DNA of 64,000 nucleotides, taken from Paracoccaceae bacterium (GTDB lineage Bacteria > Pseudomonadota > Alphaproteobacteria > Rhodobacterales > Rhodobacteraceae). A program made the translations under genes and the position numbers. Positions 45,757-54,971 of this stretch are shown here, piece by piece; position 1 is the stretch's first letter; every line of letters begins with the position of its first letter. The notes below the pieces were generated by a model, which did not search any database, was not told the DNA's origin, and saw nothing but the letters and a program-made list of their open reading frames with translations. The DNA is taken from contig JAGWVA010000009.1 in the NCBI GenBank assembly GCA_028875855.1, positions 1 through 64,000 on the forward strand, in the 5' to 3' direction.

Positions 45757-45778
45757 ACAGCCAGAGGGAGAATCCCTG

Positions 45779-46171
45779 ATGTTCACTCAAATCGAACTCC
45801 TCCGCATGGCGGGGGAATTGGCGGAAAACGCCGCGGCACGGCAAAACGCGATTTCCCGGAATATCGCCAATGCGAATACGCCCGGATACAAGGCTGTCGG
45901 CGTTACGCCATTTTCCGAAAGCTATCGGGAAAGCGACGATTTCGCGATGCGCCGATCATTGCCGGGCCATATCTCCGACATTCCCGATCCGACCGATATG
46001 GCGCCCAGGCCCCGGAAAACCCCCGGCGCGGAATCGCCCAACGGCAACACCGTCTCGCTTGAGGCGGAGATGGTGCGGGCCACAGACGCCAAGCATCAGA
46101 ACGATATGGCCGTTTCCGTCTATCGCAGCGCAAGCAACATCCTTCGTATCACGCTTGGCGTTGCGAAATAG
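45779..46171 (+). CDS. flgB: Flagellar proximal rod protein FlgB
   Basis: A 130-residue FlgB. The shared axial motif is ARQNAISRNIANANTPGYKAVGV (about 22-44); the C-terminal helix (NDMAVSVYRSASNILRITLGVAK) pairs with it in the coiled coil. It builds the proximal rod. GAGGGAGAA precedes the ATG at 45779. Codon use in flgB and the first part of flgC is visibly less GC-biased at third positions than the rest of the cluster. First gene of a 14-gene plus-strand run. Confidence 0.93.
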   Translation: MFTQIELLRMAGELAENAAARQNAISRNIANANTPGYKAVGVTPFSESYRESDDFAMRRSLPGHISDIPDPTDMAPRPRKTPGAESPNGNTVSLEAEMVRATDAKHQNDMAVSVYRSASNILRITLGVAK

Positions 46172-46179
46172 GGGCCGCC

Positions 46180-46572
46180 ATGACCGATCTCGCACAATCC
46201 CTGTCGGTTTCCGCAAGCGGCATGACCGCACAATCCGCGCGGCTCCGGCATATTTCGGAAAACATCGCCAATGCCGATACGCCCGGTTATCATCGCAAAC
46301 TGGTTTCCTTCGATCCCGAAAAGGTCGATGGACACACCACGGGGGATGTCAAAGTCGGGCCCGTCCAATTGGACAAAAGCCCGCTGAAGCAGATTTACGA
46401 CCCCGGAAATCCGCTGTCGGATTCCACCGGCCATTACGCCGGTTCGAACGTCGACATGATTGTCGAGGTTGCTGACGCCAAAGAGGCGCAGCGAAGCTAC
46501 CAGGCCAATCTCAACATGTTCGAACAGGCGCGTCAGATGCAGACGAGCCTGCTTGATCTCTTGCGCCGCTAA
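46180..46572 (+). CDS. flgC: Flagellar proximal rod protein FlgC
   Basis: A 130-residue FlgC with the N-terminal axial motif SASGMTAQSARLRHISENIANADTPGYHRK and the C-terminal NVDMIVEVADAKEAQRSYQANLNMFEQARQMQTSLLDLLRR. It forms the proximal rod with FlgB and FlgF. It starts 8 bases after flgB. Confidence 0.95.
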   Translation: MTDLAQSLSVSASGMTAQSARLRHISENIANADTPGYHRKLVSFDPEKVDGHTTGDVKVGPVQLDKSPLKQIYDPGNPLSDSTGHYAGSNVDMIVEVADAKEAQRSYQANLNMFEQARQMQTSLLDLLRR

Positions 46573-46583
46573 GGAGGTCCAGA

Positions 46584-46874
46584 ATGGACATCGCATCCGC
46601 ATCTGCCGCGAAACTTTATACGAACGCACGTTCGGCAACTGCTCCGTCCGAGCAGGGCGGCGCAAGCCTGCCCGACTTCGCGACGCTGGCGGGGGACCTC
46701 ACCGACACGCTTCAGACGGGCGAGGCGACGGCAAAGGCGGCCATGGCCGGCAAGGCCGACACCCAGTCGCTGGTGCAGGCGCTCGCCTCGTCCGAACTGG
46801 CGATAGAGACGGCCGTGACGCTGCGCGACCGCGTGGTGGAAGCCTATCAGGAAATCCTTCGGATGCCGGTGTGA
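46584..46874 (+). CDS. fliE: Flagellar hook-basal body protein FliE
   Basis: A 96-residue FliE, the adaptor between MS ring and rod and the first exported rod substrate. The C-terminal block LVQALASSELAIETAVTLRDRVVEAYQEILRMPV is diagnostic; the N-terminal third is variable. AAGGAGG precedes the ATG. Eleven bases after flgC and three before fliQ. Confidence 0.93.
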   Translation: MDIASASAAKLYTNARSATAPSEQGGASLPDFATLAGDLTDTLQTGEATAKAAMAGKADTQSLVQALASSELAIETAVTLRDRVVEAYQEILRMPV

Positions 46875-46877
46875 GCC

Positions 46878-47144
46878 ATGACGGACGCCATGGCATTCGA
46901 CATCCTGCGGGCGGCGCTTCTCATCTCGGTGAAGCTCTCGGCCCCCCTTCTCGCGGTCGCCCTCGTCGCGGGCGCGGTGATCGGCCTCTTTCAGGCGCTG
47001 ACCTCGATCCAGGAGGCGACGCTGACCTTCGTGCCGAAGGTCGCGCTGATGCTGGCGGTCTTCTGGGTCTCGATGACCTTCATGACGGCGACGCTGGTGG
47101 ATTTCTTCACAGCCCGCGTCGTTCCGTTGATCGCCGGGGGATGA
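46878..47144 (+). CDS. fliQ: Flagellar export gate protein FliQ
   Basis: An 88-residue, two-helix membrane protein of the FliPQR export gate. The conserved signature is AVIGLFQALTSIQEATLTFVPKV. FliP is not in this window; FliR is encoded 6 kb downstream in the same run. Confidence 0.94.
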   Translation: MTDAMAFDILRAALLISVKLSAPLLAVALVAGAVIGLFQALTSIQEATLTFVPKVALMLAVFWVSMTFMTATLVDFFTARVVPLIAGG

Positions 47145-47145
47145 C

Positions 47146-47865
47146 ATGACCAATTCCGTCTATCCCACCCTTTCACGTCAATCCGGTCTCCTGAACCGGT
47201 TCGACGCCATCGCCAACAACATCGCCAATATCTCGACCCCCGGTTTCCGGCGCGAAGACGTCGGCTTCTCGGAATACGTGGAAAAGCTGGGCGGCAACGA
47301 ACCGTCGCTGTCCGTCGCCAGCGCCGACGTGCGGGTGATCGACAGCCGGCAAGGGGCGCTGACCCGCACCGGGGGCACCTATGACATGGCGATCGACGGG
47401 CCGGGCTATTTCCTTGTCGCGACGCCGCAGGGGGATCGGCTGACCCGTTCCGGCAGCTTCACCGCGGATGCAAACGGACAGTTGGTCGATGCGGCCGGCA
47501 ATGCGCTGCTGGACAGCAGCGGATCGCCGATCCTGGTCCCGCCGCAAGTCAGGACCGTCACCCTCGCGCCCGACGGCAGCCTGAGCGCGGACGGCACGCC
47601 GGTCGCGCAGGTCGGCATCTTCCAGCCGAACACCCCGCAGGATCTGACCTACGAGGCTGGCACGCTTTTCAGCGCGGCGGGCGGCGTAAGCCCGCTGCCC
47701 GACGGCAGCACGATCCGACAAGGCTACCTTGAGGATTCGAACGTCAATCCAGTGCAGGAGATCGCACGGATGGTCGATGTGCAGCGGGCCTACGAGCTGG
47801 GTCAGACCTTTCTCGACAACGAGGATCAGCGGGTCCGCAGCCTCATTCAAACCCTGTCACGATAG
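47146..47865 (+). CDS. flgF: Flagellar proximal rod protein FlgF
   Basis: A 239-residue FlgF with the rod motif NRFDAIANNIANISTPGFRREDV near the N terminus, the central IDGPGYFLV and RSGSFTADANGQLVDAAGNALL blocks, and the C-terminal coil (YLEDSNVNPVQEIARMVDVQRAYELGQTFLDNEDQRVRSLIQTLSR). The alternative FlgG is excluded by length and the following gene. One base separates it from the fliQ stop. Confidence 0.93.
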   Translation: MTNSVYPTLSRQSGLLNRFDAIANNIANISTPGFRREDVGFSEYVEKLGGNEPSLSVASADVRVIDSRQGALTRTGGTYDMAIDGPGYFLVATPQGDRLTRSGSFTADANGQLVDAAGNALLDSSGSPILVPPQVRTVTLAPDGSLSADGTPVAQVGIFQPNTPQDLTYEAGTLFSAAGGVSPLPDGSTIRQGYLEDSNVNPVQEIARMVDVQRAYELGQTFLDNEDQRVRSLIQTLSR

Positions 47866-47874
47866 GAGAGACCG

Positions 47875-48660
47875 ATGCGTGCCCTACAGATCGCCGCAAG
47901 CGGCATGAGCGCCCAGCAGACGCGGGTGGAGGTCGTGTCGAACAACCTCGCCAACATGTCGACCACCGCCTACAACGCCCGCCGCGCCCAGTTTTCCGAC
48001 CTTGCCTATCAGCAGGTGGCCCAACCCGGAACGATCACCGCGGCGGACGGGACCGTGTTGCCCACGGGCATCCAGCTTGGCCTTGGCGTGAGGCCCGCGG
48101 CCGTGTCCGTGATGCTGTCGCAAGGAACGCTCAACCAGACCGGCGGCAACCTCGACCTTGCGATCGAGGGCAAGGGCTACCTCGAGGTGACGATGCCGGA
48201 CGGCACCTCTGCCTATACGCGCGATGGCGCGTTGCAGCGCTCGGCCGCAGGCGAGATCGTGACCGCCGATGGCAACGCGGTGGCGCCCGGCATCACGATC
48301 CCGGCCAATGCGACCAGCGTCACCATCAACGACTCCGGGCAGGTCTATGCCTATTTCTCGGGACAGGTGCAGCCCCGGCAGATCGGGCAACTGACACTGG
48401 CGAGCTTCACCAACGAAGAGGGGCTGAAGGCGATCGGGTCCAATCTTTTCCGTGAGACGACGGCCTCGGGACCGCCCAGCACCTCGACGCCCGGTCAGGA
48501 TGGGCTTGGCACGCTCAAGCAGGGCTACCTCGAAGGCAGCTCGGTGGATTCCGTGCGCGAAGTGACCGAACTCATCACCGCGCAGCGCGGCTACGAGATG
48601 AACGCCAAGGTCATCACCGCAGCCGATCAGATGTTGCAGGCGACCGTGCAGGTGCGCTGA
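47875..48660 (+). CDS. flgG: Flagellar distal rod protein FlgG
   Basis: A 261-residue FlgG. It begins MRALQIAASGMSAQQTRVEVVSNNLANMSTTAYNARRAQFSDLAYQ and ends SSVDSVREVTELITAQRGYEMNAKVITAADQMLQATVQVR, both diagnostic. It forms the distal rod that passes the P and L rings. AGGAGAG precedes the ATG. The stop overlaps the flgA start by one base (TGATG). Confidence 0.96.
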   Translation: MRALQIAASGMSAQQTRVEVVSNNLANMSTTAYNARRAQFSDLAYQQVAQPGTITAADGTVLPTGIQLGLGVRPAAVSVMLSQGTLNQTGGNLDLAIEGKGYLEVTMPDGTSAYTRDGALQRSAAGEIVTADGNAVAPGITIPANATSVTINDSGQVYAYFSGQVQPRQIGQLTLASFTNEEGLKAIGSNLFRETTASGPPSTSTPGQDGLGTLKQGYLEGSSVDSVREVTELITAQRGYEMNAKVITAADQMLQATVQVR

Positions 48661-49079
48661 TGCGACTGACCCTCCTCCTGCTGCTGCTGGCCAGTGCTGC
48701 GCTTGCCGACACTGTCGTGGCAAGCCACACCCTGCGGGCGCATTGGCGCATCGGTCCATCGGACATCCTGATGTCGCCCAAACCGGCACCGGGGGCCGTC
48801 ACCGACCCGGCTGACGTCATCGGCAAGGAAACGCGGACAGTGATCTACGCGGGCCAGCCGATCCGCCCCGAAGGGATCGGGCCGCCTGCATTGGTGCAGC
48901 GCAACACTCTGGTAAGGCTGGATTTTCACCAGGGCGGCCTGACGATCCGGGCAGAGGGTCGGGCGCTGGACCGCGGCGGCGCAGGTGACTGGGTGCAAGT
49001 CATGAACACGGTGTCGCACAACACGATCACCGGACAGGTGCAACCGGACGGCAGCGTCGCCGTGGGTCTTGGGCGGTGA
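48660..49079 (+). CDS. flgA: Flagellar P-ring chaperone FlgA
   Basis: A 139-residue periplasmic chaperone for P-ring (FlgI) assembly. It has a signal peptide (residues 1-16) and the SAF-like domain GKETRTVIYAGQPIRPEGIGPPALVQRNTLVRLDFHQGGLTIRAEGRALDRGGAGDWVQVMNTVSHNTITGQVQPDGSV. It is shorter than the enteric form (219 residues), as is usual in alphaproteobacteria. flgI is not found here. Confidence 0.92.
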   Translation: MRLTLLLLLLASAALADTVVASHTLRAHWRIGPSDILMSPKPAPGAVTDPADVIGKETRTVIYAGQPIRPEGIGPPALVQRNTLVRLDFHQGGLTIRAEGRALDRGGAGDWVQVMNTVSHNTITGQVQPDGSVAVGLGR

Positions 49080-49084
49080 GGGCA

Positions 49085-49813
49085 ATGGCCAGTTTCCTGT
49101 TACGCCTTTTCTGTCTGGTCGCGCTTGCGTCGGGCTGCGCACGCCTGGGTCAGGTCGGACGTGCCCCGGCCTTCTCGCCGCCCAGCGGGAATGACGGACG
49201 TTTCCTGCCCTCCGATTACCCCCTGCCCGAGGCGGTCGCCGGGCACGCGCCAAGCAGCGCGTCGCTCTGGACGGGGGCACGCAAGTCGCTGTTCGGCGAT
49301 CGCCGCGCGGGTCACCGCGGCGATATCCTGACCGTGGTCATCCAGATCAACGACAGCGCGCAGATGTCGAATTCGAGCGGACGGACGCGGGCCGGAAGCG
49401 ACAAGATGGGCCTTCCCTCGCTCTTCGGCATCCCCGAGCGGATCAATGCGGCGTTGCCCACCGGGGCCAGCATGGCCAATGCCGTCTCGACCTCCTCCGA
49501 CAGCAGCTATCAGGGAACCGGCACGATCCAGCGCAACGAAAAGCTCACGCTGCGGATCGCGGCCACCGTGATCCAGGCGCTGCCGAACGGCATCCTGCGC
49601 CTTGCCGGCACGCAGGAGGTCCGCGTCAACAACGAACTGCGCGACCTCACCGTCACGGGCTACGTCCGCCCCGAGGACATCACGCGCCAGAACGAGATCA
49701 GCTACGACAAGATCGCCGGGGCGCGGATCTCCTACGGCGGGCGCGGGCAACTCACCGACGTTCAGCAGCCCCGCTATGGCCAGCAGATCGCCGACATCCT
49801 CCTGCCATTCTAG
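49085..49813 (+). CDS. flgH: Flagellar L-ring lipoprotein FlgH
   Basis: A 242-residue FlgH. It has a lipoprotein signal with lipobox ALASGC (Cys near residue 17) and the L-ring core SLWTGARKSLFGDRRAGHRGDILTVVIQINDSAQMSNSS plus the C-terminal VRPEDITRQNEISYDKIAGARISYGGRGQLTDVQQPRYGQQIADILLPF. It forms the outer-membrane ring. A GTG at 49076 overlapping the flgA stop (GTGA) is an alternative start three codons earlier; the ATG has GAGGG just before it. Confidence 0.94.
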   Translation: MASFLLRLFCLVALASGCARLGQVGRAPAFSPPSGNDGRFLPSDYPLPEAVAGHAPSSASLWTGARKSLFGDRRAGHRGDILTVVIQINDSAQMSNSSGRTRAGSDKMGLPSLFGIPERINAALPTGASMANAVSTSSDSSYQGTGTIQRNEKLTLRIAATVIQALPNGILRLAGTQEVRVNNELRDLTVTGYVRPEDITRQNEISYDKIAGARISYGGRGQLTDVQQPRYGQQIADILLPF

Positions 49814-49824
49814 AAGGCCATGCC

Positions 49825-50340
49825 ATGCGGAAACTTCTGCCCGTCATTCTCGCCCTGCTTGGACTGGCCCTCGGTGCAGGCGCGGGCTTCGTCCTGCACC
49901 CAAAGCCCGCGCCGGAAGCAGCGAAGACCAAGGCCGATCCGGGTGAGAAGGCGGCGGCAAAGGCGGATACGCACAGCCAGACCAAGGGCGACAAGGGCGC
50001 GAACGCAGAGAATTCGGACTACGATTATGCCAAGCTTGCCAACCAGTTCGTCGTTCCCCTCGTGGAGAAGGGCAAGGTCCACGCCCTCGTCGTCCTGTCC
50101 CTCAGCCTCGAGGTCACGCGCGGCACCACCACACAGGTCTACACGCTGGAGCCGAAGATCCGCGACGAGTTCCTGCAGGCGCTCTTCGATTACGCGAATG
50201 CCGGCGGATTTTCCGGCAATTACACCGAGGGCAACAAGATGCAGATCCTTCGGGACTCCCTTCTTGAAACGGCCAAGAAGGTGCTTGGCCCCATCGTCTT
50301 CGACGTGCTGGTCACCGGCATCATGCGGCAGGATGTGTGA
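49825..50340 (+). CDS. fliL: Flagellar basal-body protein FliL
   Basis: A 171-residue FliL. One N-terminal membrane helix (4-24), a charged Lys/Ala/Asp linker (about 28-65), and the periplasmic stomatin-like domain (ANQFVVPLVEKGKVHALVVLSLSLEV ... LEPKIRDEFLQALFDYANAGGF). FliL forms a ring around the stator units and affects motor torque. The motA/motB genes are not in this window. Confidence 0.92.
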   Translation: MRKLLPVILALLGLALGAGAGFVLHPKPAPEAAKTKADPGEKAAAKADTHSQTKGDKGANAENSDYDYAKLANQFVVPLVEKGKVHALVVLSLSLEVTRGTTTQVYTLEPKIRDEFLQALFDYANAGGFSGNYTEGNKMQILRDSLLETAKKVLGPIVFDVLVTGIMRQDV

Positions 50341-50346
50341 CCGCAG

Positions 50347-51045
50347 ATGCTGCGCGCATCGATCATCCTGTCGGGGCTTGTCGTGACCCTTGGCGGCGGA
50401 ACGGCCCTCCGGTCCACGACGCCCGAGACCGTCTGCCTGCAAAGCGCGGCGCGGGCCGCGAAACGGACGGGCGTCCCCTTCGCCACGCTCGCCACCATCG
50501 CCCTGGCCGAATCCGGCAGGCGGGTCGGCAAGCATTTCAATCCCTGGCCATGGACCCTGAACATCGCCGGCCGCGGCGCATGGTTTGCAACACGCGCCGA
50601 GGCGCGCAGGGCGGCCGAGGCGGAGCTGGCAGAGGGCCGCGATGCCTTCGATGTCGGATGTTTCCAGATCAACGCGCACTGGCACGGGGCACAGTTTCCC
50701 TCGGTCGATGCCATGCTGGACCCGCAGACAAACGCGCTTTACGCGGCACAGTTCCTGCTGTCGCTCTATCGGCAGACCGGAGACTGGTCGCTGGCAGCCG
50801 GCGCCTATCATTCGCAGGACCCAGACGAGGCGGCCATCTACCGTGCGCGTCTCTCGGGCATTCGCGCGCCTGCGCCGCCCGCGGCGGCGAAGGGTCCTGC
50901 GCCGGGTCCCTTGATCGCACGGGATACGACCCAGCCGCTCCTGATGCCGCCCATGACGCAAATGGCGCAAGACCCGATGCTGGGGTCGCTCTTTCCGCTT
51001 CCGGACAAGGCCGATCTCCCCCCCCTGATCGGAGGCAATGGCTAG
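50347..51045 (+). CDS. Flagellar lytic transglycosylase, SltF-like
   Basis: A 232-residue lysozyme-fold transglycosylase. A signal/anchor segment (residues 5-21) precedes the catalytic domain: catalytic Glu55 in TIALAESGR, the DVGCFQINAHWHG block, and the YNAG-like AGAYHSQDPDEAAIY. The Pro-rich tail (about 177-232) is likely a protein-binding region. Its position between fliL and flhA fits SltF of R. sphaeroides, the enzyme that opens peptidoglycan for the rod where enteric bacteria use the FlgJ domain. Its 3' end overlaps flhA. Confidence 0.85.
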   Translation: MLRASIILSGLVVTLGGGTALRSTTPETVCLQSAARAAKRTGVPFATLATIALAESGRRVGKHFNPWPWTLNIAGRGAWFATRAEARRAAEAELAEGRDAFDVGCFQINAHWHGAQFPSVDAMLDPQTNALYAAQFLLSLYRQTGDWSLAAGAYHSQDPDEAAIYRARLSGIRAPAPPAAAKGPAPGPLIARDTTQPLLMPPMTQMAQDPMLGSLFPLPDKADLPPLIGGNG

Positions 51046-53128
51046 GATGAAGGGCATCTCGGGCAAGTCGCTGTTTCAGCCGACCATCCTGCTGACCCTC
51101 GCGCTGATGACGGTCATCGTGATGATGGTGCTGCCGGTCCCGGCCGTGCTGCTGGACATCGGGCTGGCCGCGTCCTTCGCCCTGGCGATCCTCATTTTCA
51201 CGACGACGCTCTTCATCGACCGACCTCTGGATTTCTCGTCCTTCCCGACGATCCTGCTGTCGTCATTGATGCTGCGGCTCTCGCTCAACGTGACCTCGAC
51301 AAAGCTCATCATCGGCAACGGTCAGACGGGTCGCTCGGCGGCCGGGCACGTGATCGAGGGGTTCGCGAATTTCATCATGGGCGGCAGCGTTCTTCAGGGC
51401 GTGGTCATCTTCCTTGTGCTGCTGATCGTGAACTTCGTCGTCATCACCAAGGGAGCGGGCCGGATGGCCGAGGTCGGCGCGCGTTTTGCGCTTGACGCGA
51501 TGCCCGGAAAACAGCTCGCCATCGACGCGGAACTTGCTTCGGGCGCGATCGATCATGCCGAGGCACGGGCAAGGCGCGAGCGCGAACAGGCCGAGACCAC
51601 GTTTTTCGGGTCGCTGGACGGCGTGTCCAAATTCGTGAAGGGCGACGCGGTGGCGGGGCTTCTGATCACCGGCCTGAACATCGTCGTGGGCCTCTCCGTC
51701 GGCATCTTCGTCCATGGGCTCAGCTTCGGGCAAGCCTTTGCCACCTATGCCTTCCTTACCGTCGGCGACGGTCTGGTCACGCAGATCCCGGCGGTCATCA
51801 TCTCGATCGCCTCGGCGCTCCTGTTGGCCAAGGGCGGCGCGAAGGGGACGGCCGACCTCGCCATCATCAGCCAGCTCGGACGCCATCCGTCGGCGCTGGC
51901 GACGGTCGCGGCCCTGATGGCGGGCTTTGCGCTGGTTCCCGGCCTGCCCACGGTCCCTTTCCTCATGGGGGCCGCCATCCTTGGCGGCGCGGCCCTCGTC
52001 AGCCGGCGCAACGCCGAGCCCGAGACGACAGCGACCGAGGACTCGGCCGAGGCGCGCGCGTTGAAGACCTCGCTTGGCGATATCCTCGATCTCGACGACA
52101 TCCATGTGGAGTTCGCACCCGATCTGGTTCCGAAGGTGGTGGACCCGGCGACCGGGCTCGATTCCCGCATCGCCAACATGCGGGTGCATGTCGCCACGAC
52201 CTACGGCCTGATCCTGCCGGAGATCCGGCTGACCGACGATGTGAAATTGCCGGTCGGCACCTACCGTATCCGCCTTCAGGGGGTCGAGGCGGCCACGGGC
52301 CGTCTTTTTCCCGAACAAGCGCTCGTATTGCTTGGGGAGGGGACACAGGGCGCGCCGCAGGGGACGGATGTGCTCGAGCCGGTCTACAAGGCGCCCGCAC
52401 GCTGGATCTCGCCCGATCTGCAGGAGGATGCGGCGCTGCAGGGTCTGACCGTCGTCACCCCGATCGAGGTTCTGGCGACCCACCTGCTTGAGGTTCTCAA
52501 GGACAACCTGTCCCGGCTGCTGAGCCTGCGCGCACTGCGGCGGCTTCTGGACGAATTGTCCGCCCTGTCCGACACGCGCAGGTCCGAGGCGAACAAACGG
52601 CTCTTTGACGAGTTGATCCCCGACAAGGTGCCCATCGACATCCTGCTGCCGGTGCTGAAGCTCTTGCTGGACGAGCGGGTGTCGATCCGGAACCTGCCCG
52701 CGATCATCGAGGCGATTGCCGAGGTGCGCGGCCGGATCGCCACGGCCGATGCCATTTGCGAACACGTCCGCCAGCGGCTTGGGTTCCAGATCGTTGCCGA
52801 GTTGAAACGCCCCGATGGCAGCATCCCGCTGCTGCAACTGGCCCCCGACTGGGAACAAGCGTTCAAGTTGCATGAAATACCCGGCGACACGGGGATCGAG
52901 GACGTGGCGCTGCCGCCCGAGAAATTCAACCAGCTCGCCACGGCCATCGCGGAAAAACTCGCGCAGGTGGGCCGGTCGGGCATCTTTCCGGCCCTCGTGA
53001 CCTCGACCCGGCGCAGGCGGTTCCTGCGCACCGTGCTGCGCGCGCGCGGACTGTCCGCGCCCGTGCTGTCGTTCGAGGAGATCGGCATCGACGCGCGCCC
53101 CGCGCTGGTCGGAACGGTGCCCGGATGA
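51038..53128 (+). CDS. flhA: Flagellar export gate protein FlhA
   Basis: A 696-residue FlhA. The N-terminal eight-helix membrane part carries the FHIPEP-region signature (TSTKLIIGNGQTGRSAAGHVIEGFANFIMGGSVLQGVVIFLVL) and GDGLVTQIPAVIISIASALL; the cytosolic C-terminal half binds export substrates and chaperones (KVPIDILLPVLKLLLDERVSIRNLPAIIEAI). The start may be 51038 (overlapping the transglycosylase gene by 8 bases) or ATG 51047; GGAGG lies at 51031-51035. Confidence 0.96.
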   Translation: MARMKGISGKSLFQPTILLTLALMTVIVMMVLPVPAVLLDIGLAASFALAILIFTTTLFIDRPLDFSSFPTILLSSLMLRLSLNVTSTKLIIGNGQTGRSAAGHVIEGFANFIMGGSVLQGVVIFLVLLIVNFVVITKGAGRMAEVGARFALDAMPGKQLAIDAELASGAIDHAEARARREREQAETTFFGSLDGVSKFVKGDAVAGLLITGLNIVVGLSVGIFVHGLSFGQAFATYAFLTVGDGLVTQIPAVIISIASALLLAKGGAKGTADLAIISQLGRHPSALATVAALMAGFALVPGLPTVPFLMGAAILGGAALVSRRNAEPETTATEDSAEARALKTSLGDILDLDDIHVEFAPDLVPKVVDPATGLDSRIANMRVHVATTYGLILPEIRLTDDVKLPVGTYRIRLQGVEAATGRLFPEQALVLLGEGTQGAPQGTDVLEPVYKAPARWISPDLQEDAALQGLTVVTPIEVLATHLLEVLKDNLSRLLSLRALRRLLDELSALSDTRRSEANKRLFDELIPDKVPIDILLPVLKLLLDERVSIRNLPAIIEAIAEVRGRIATADAICEHVRQRLGFQIVAELKRPDGSIPLLQLAPDWEQAFKLHEIPGDTGIEDVALPPEKFNQLATAIAEKLAQVGRSGIFPALVTSTRRRRFLRTVLRARGLSAPVLSFEEIGIDARPALVGTVPG

Positions 53129-53886
53129 CCCCGGATGCGCTGCAGATCGGCGCGCCCCTTCTGGCGGCCATCGGGCTGGCCGCGCTGGTCTTCGCGCGGG
53201 TCGGCGCCGCGGCGCTGTTTCTGCCGGCCTTCGGCGAACAGCGCATTCCCGCAAGGGTCCGGCTCTTTGCCGCGATCGGTTTCACCCTGATCGTCGCCCC
53301 CGCCATCGTCCCGTCCGGCGAAGGGCCCAAGGTGGACAGCCTGATCCACGGCCTCGGGGCCGAGGCGCTTTCGGGCCTGATCCTTGGCTTTTCCGTTCGC
53401 AGCCTGATCTGGGCGTTGCAGATCGCAGGCGCGATGGCGGCGCAGACAACCTCGCTTGCGCAGATGGCCGGAGGGGCGGCCGACCAGTCGGATACCGCGA
53501 TAGGGGCCTTTCTGACGATCTCGGGCCTTGCGCTTGCGACGCTCGCGGGGCTGCACGTCCGGGTGGCGGCCCTGTTCATCCTGTCCTACCGCCTCCTGCC
53601 GCTTGGCCGGTTTCCCCTTGCGCCCGATGTCATCGGCTGGAGCTTCACCCGGATCGGCGAGGTCTTCACGCTGGCGCTGTCGCTGGCCGCGCCCTTTCTG
53701 ATCGCGGGCCTCCTTTACAACATCGCCCTGTCCGCACTGAACCGGGCGCTGCCGAAGCTCGCCGTGACCTTCATCGGCGCGCCCCTCCTGACCTTTGCCT
53801 CCATCGCCTTGCTCGCCGTGGCGGGGCCCGCGATCCTCGATCACTGGCTGGCGCGGTTTCTTGCCAACCTCGATGCACCGTTCTGA
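53125..53886 (+). CDS. fliR: Flagellar export gate protein FliR
   Basis: A 253-residue polytopic membrane protein of the FliPQR gate, with the conserved block LAALVFARVGAAALFLPAFGEQRIPARVRL, the GAMAAQTTSLAQM segment and a C-terminal ALNRALPKLAVTFIGAPLLTF. It overlaps flhA by four bases (ATGA), implying coupled synthesis of gate components. Confidence 0.95.
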   Translation: MTPDALQIGAPLLAAIGLAALVFARVGAAALFLPAFGEQRIPARVRLFAAIGFTLIVAPAIVPSGEGPKVDSLIHGLGAEALSGLILGFSVRSLIWALQIAGAMAAQTTSLAQMAGGAADQSDTAIGAFLTISGLALATLAGLHVRVAALFILSYRLLPLGRFPLAPDVIGWSFTRIGEVFTLALSLAAPFLIAGLLYNIALSALNRALPKLAVTFIGAPLLTFASIALLAVAGPAILDHWLARFLANLDAPF

Positions 53887-53891
53887 CGGCC

Positions 53892-54971
53892 ATGGCAGAG
53901 CAATCCGACGCCGAAAAACCATTCGAAGCCTCCGAGCAGAAGCTCCGGCAGGCCCGCGAGAAGGGCGACATTCCACGCGCGCACGAACTTTCGGCGGCGC
54001 TGGCCATCGCCGGGCTGACGGCGGCGCTGATCTGGACAGGCGGTCGGGGGATGATCGGCTTTGCCGAGCTTCTGACCCGGTATCTAGCGGTTCCCGACCG
54101 GCTGACCGGCACGTCGAGCTTTGCCGGCGGACCGATCGCCGGCCTTGCCGGTCGCGCCGTGGGGATGCTGCTGCCGGTCTTCATCCTGCCCGGTGCGCTC
54201 GTTCTGGGGCTGCTGATCATCACACGCGCGATCACCTTCAGCCCGGACAAGCTGGCCCCGCGCCTGTCGCGGGTCTTCTCGACCGAGGGGCTGATCAAGA
54301 AATTCGGCGCGACGGGTCTGGTTGACGGCCTTGTCGGCATGACGAAATTCGCCATCATCGGCGGCGCGGCCCTGTTCGCGGTCTGGACCAACCTCGGGTC
54401 GATCCTCGCCGCTGAACGCCTCCCCGGCACCGAGGCCATGGCGCTGATGGGGCGGATCGGGATCGAAACGATGGTCCATATAGCGGCGGCCTGGCTGGTC
54501 CTTGGGACGCTCGATCTGCTGTGGCAGCGCTTCGACTTTCTCAACCGCCAGCGGATGACGCGGCAAGAAATGCTGGACGAGGTGAAGGAGTCCGAAGGCG
54601 ATCCGCATGCCAAGCATCAGCGGCGCCGCCGCGGGCAAGAGATCGCGATGAACCAGATGATCGCCGCCGTGGCGAAGACGGACGTGGTGATCGTCAACCC
54701 GACCCATTATGCCGTGGCGCTGAAATGGAACCGCGGCAGCCGGCAGGCGCCGATCTGTCTTGCCAAGGGCACGGACGAGATTGCCGCCCGGATCCGCGCG
54801 GCGGCGATGCAGGCGGGCGTTCCGATCCACAGCGACCCGCCGACCGCGCGGGCGCTTCACGCGCAGATCGAGATCGGGCAGGAGATCCATCCCGACCATT
54901 ACAAGGCGGTTGCCGCGGCGATCCGCTTTTCCGAGGCGATGCGCAAACGCGCGCGGCGGGGCTTTCGATGA
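53892..54971 (+). CDS. flhB: Flagellar export switch protein FlhB
   Basis: A 359-residue FlhB. It begins SDAEKPFEASEQKLRQAREKGDIPRAHELS, has four membrane helices, the cytosolic linker DEVKESEGDPHAKHQRRRRGQEIAMNQMI, and the autocleavage site Asn269-Pro270 in NPTHYAVALKW. Cleavage switches export from hook to filament proteins. The start is 5 bases after fliR. Confidence 0.96.
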   Translation: MAEQSDAEKPFEASEQKLRQAREKGDIPRAHELSAALAIAGLTAALIWTGGRGMIGFAELLTRYLAVPDRLTGTSSFAGGPIAGLAGRAVGMLLPVFILPGALVLGLLIITRAITFSPDKLAPRLSRVFSTEGLIKKFGATGLVDGLVGMTKFAIIGGAALFAVWTNLGSILAAERLPGTEAMALMGRIGIETMVHIAAAWLVLGTLDLLWQRFDFLNRQRMTRQEMLDEVKESEGDPHAKHQRRRRGQEIAMNQMIAAVAKTDVVIVNPTHYAVALKWNRGSRQAPICLAKGTDEIAARIRAAAMQAGVPIHSDPPTARALHAQIEIGQEIHPDHYKAVAAAIRFSEAMRKRARRGFR

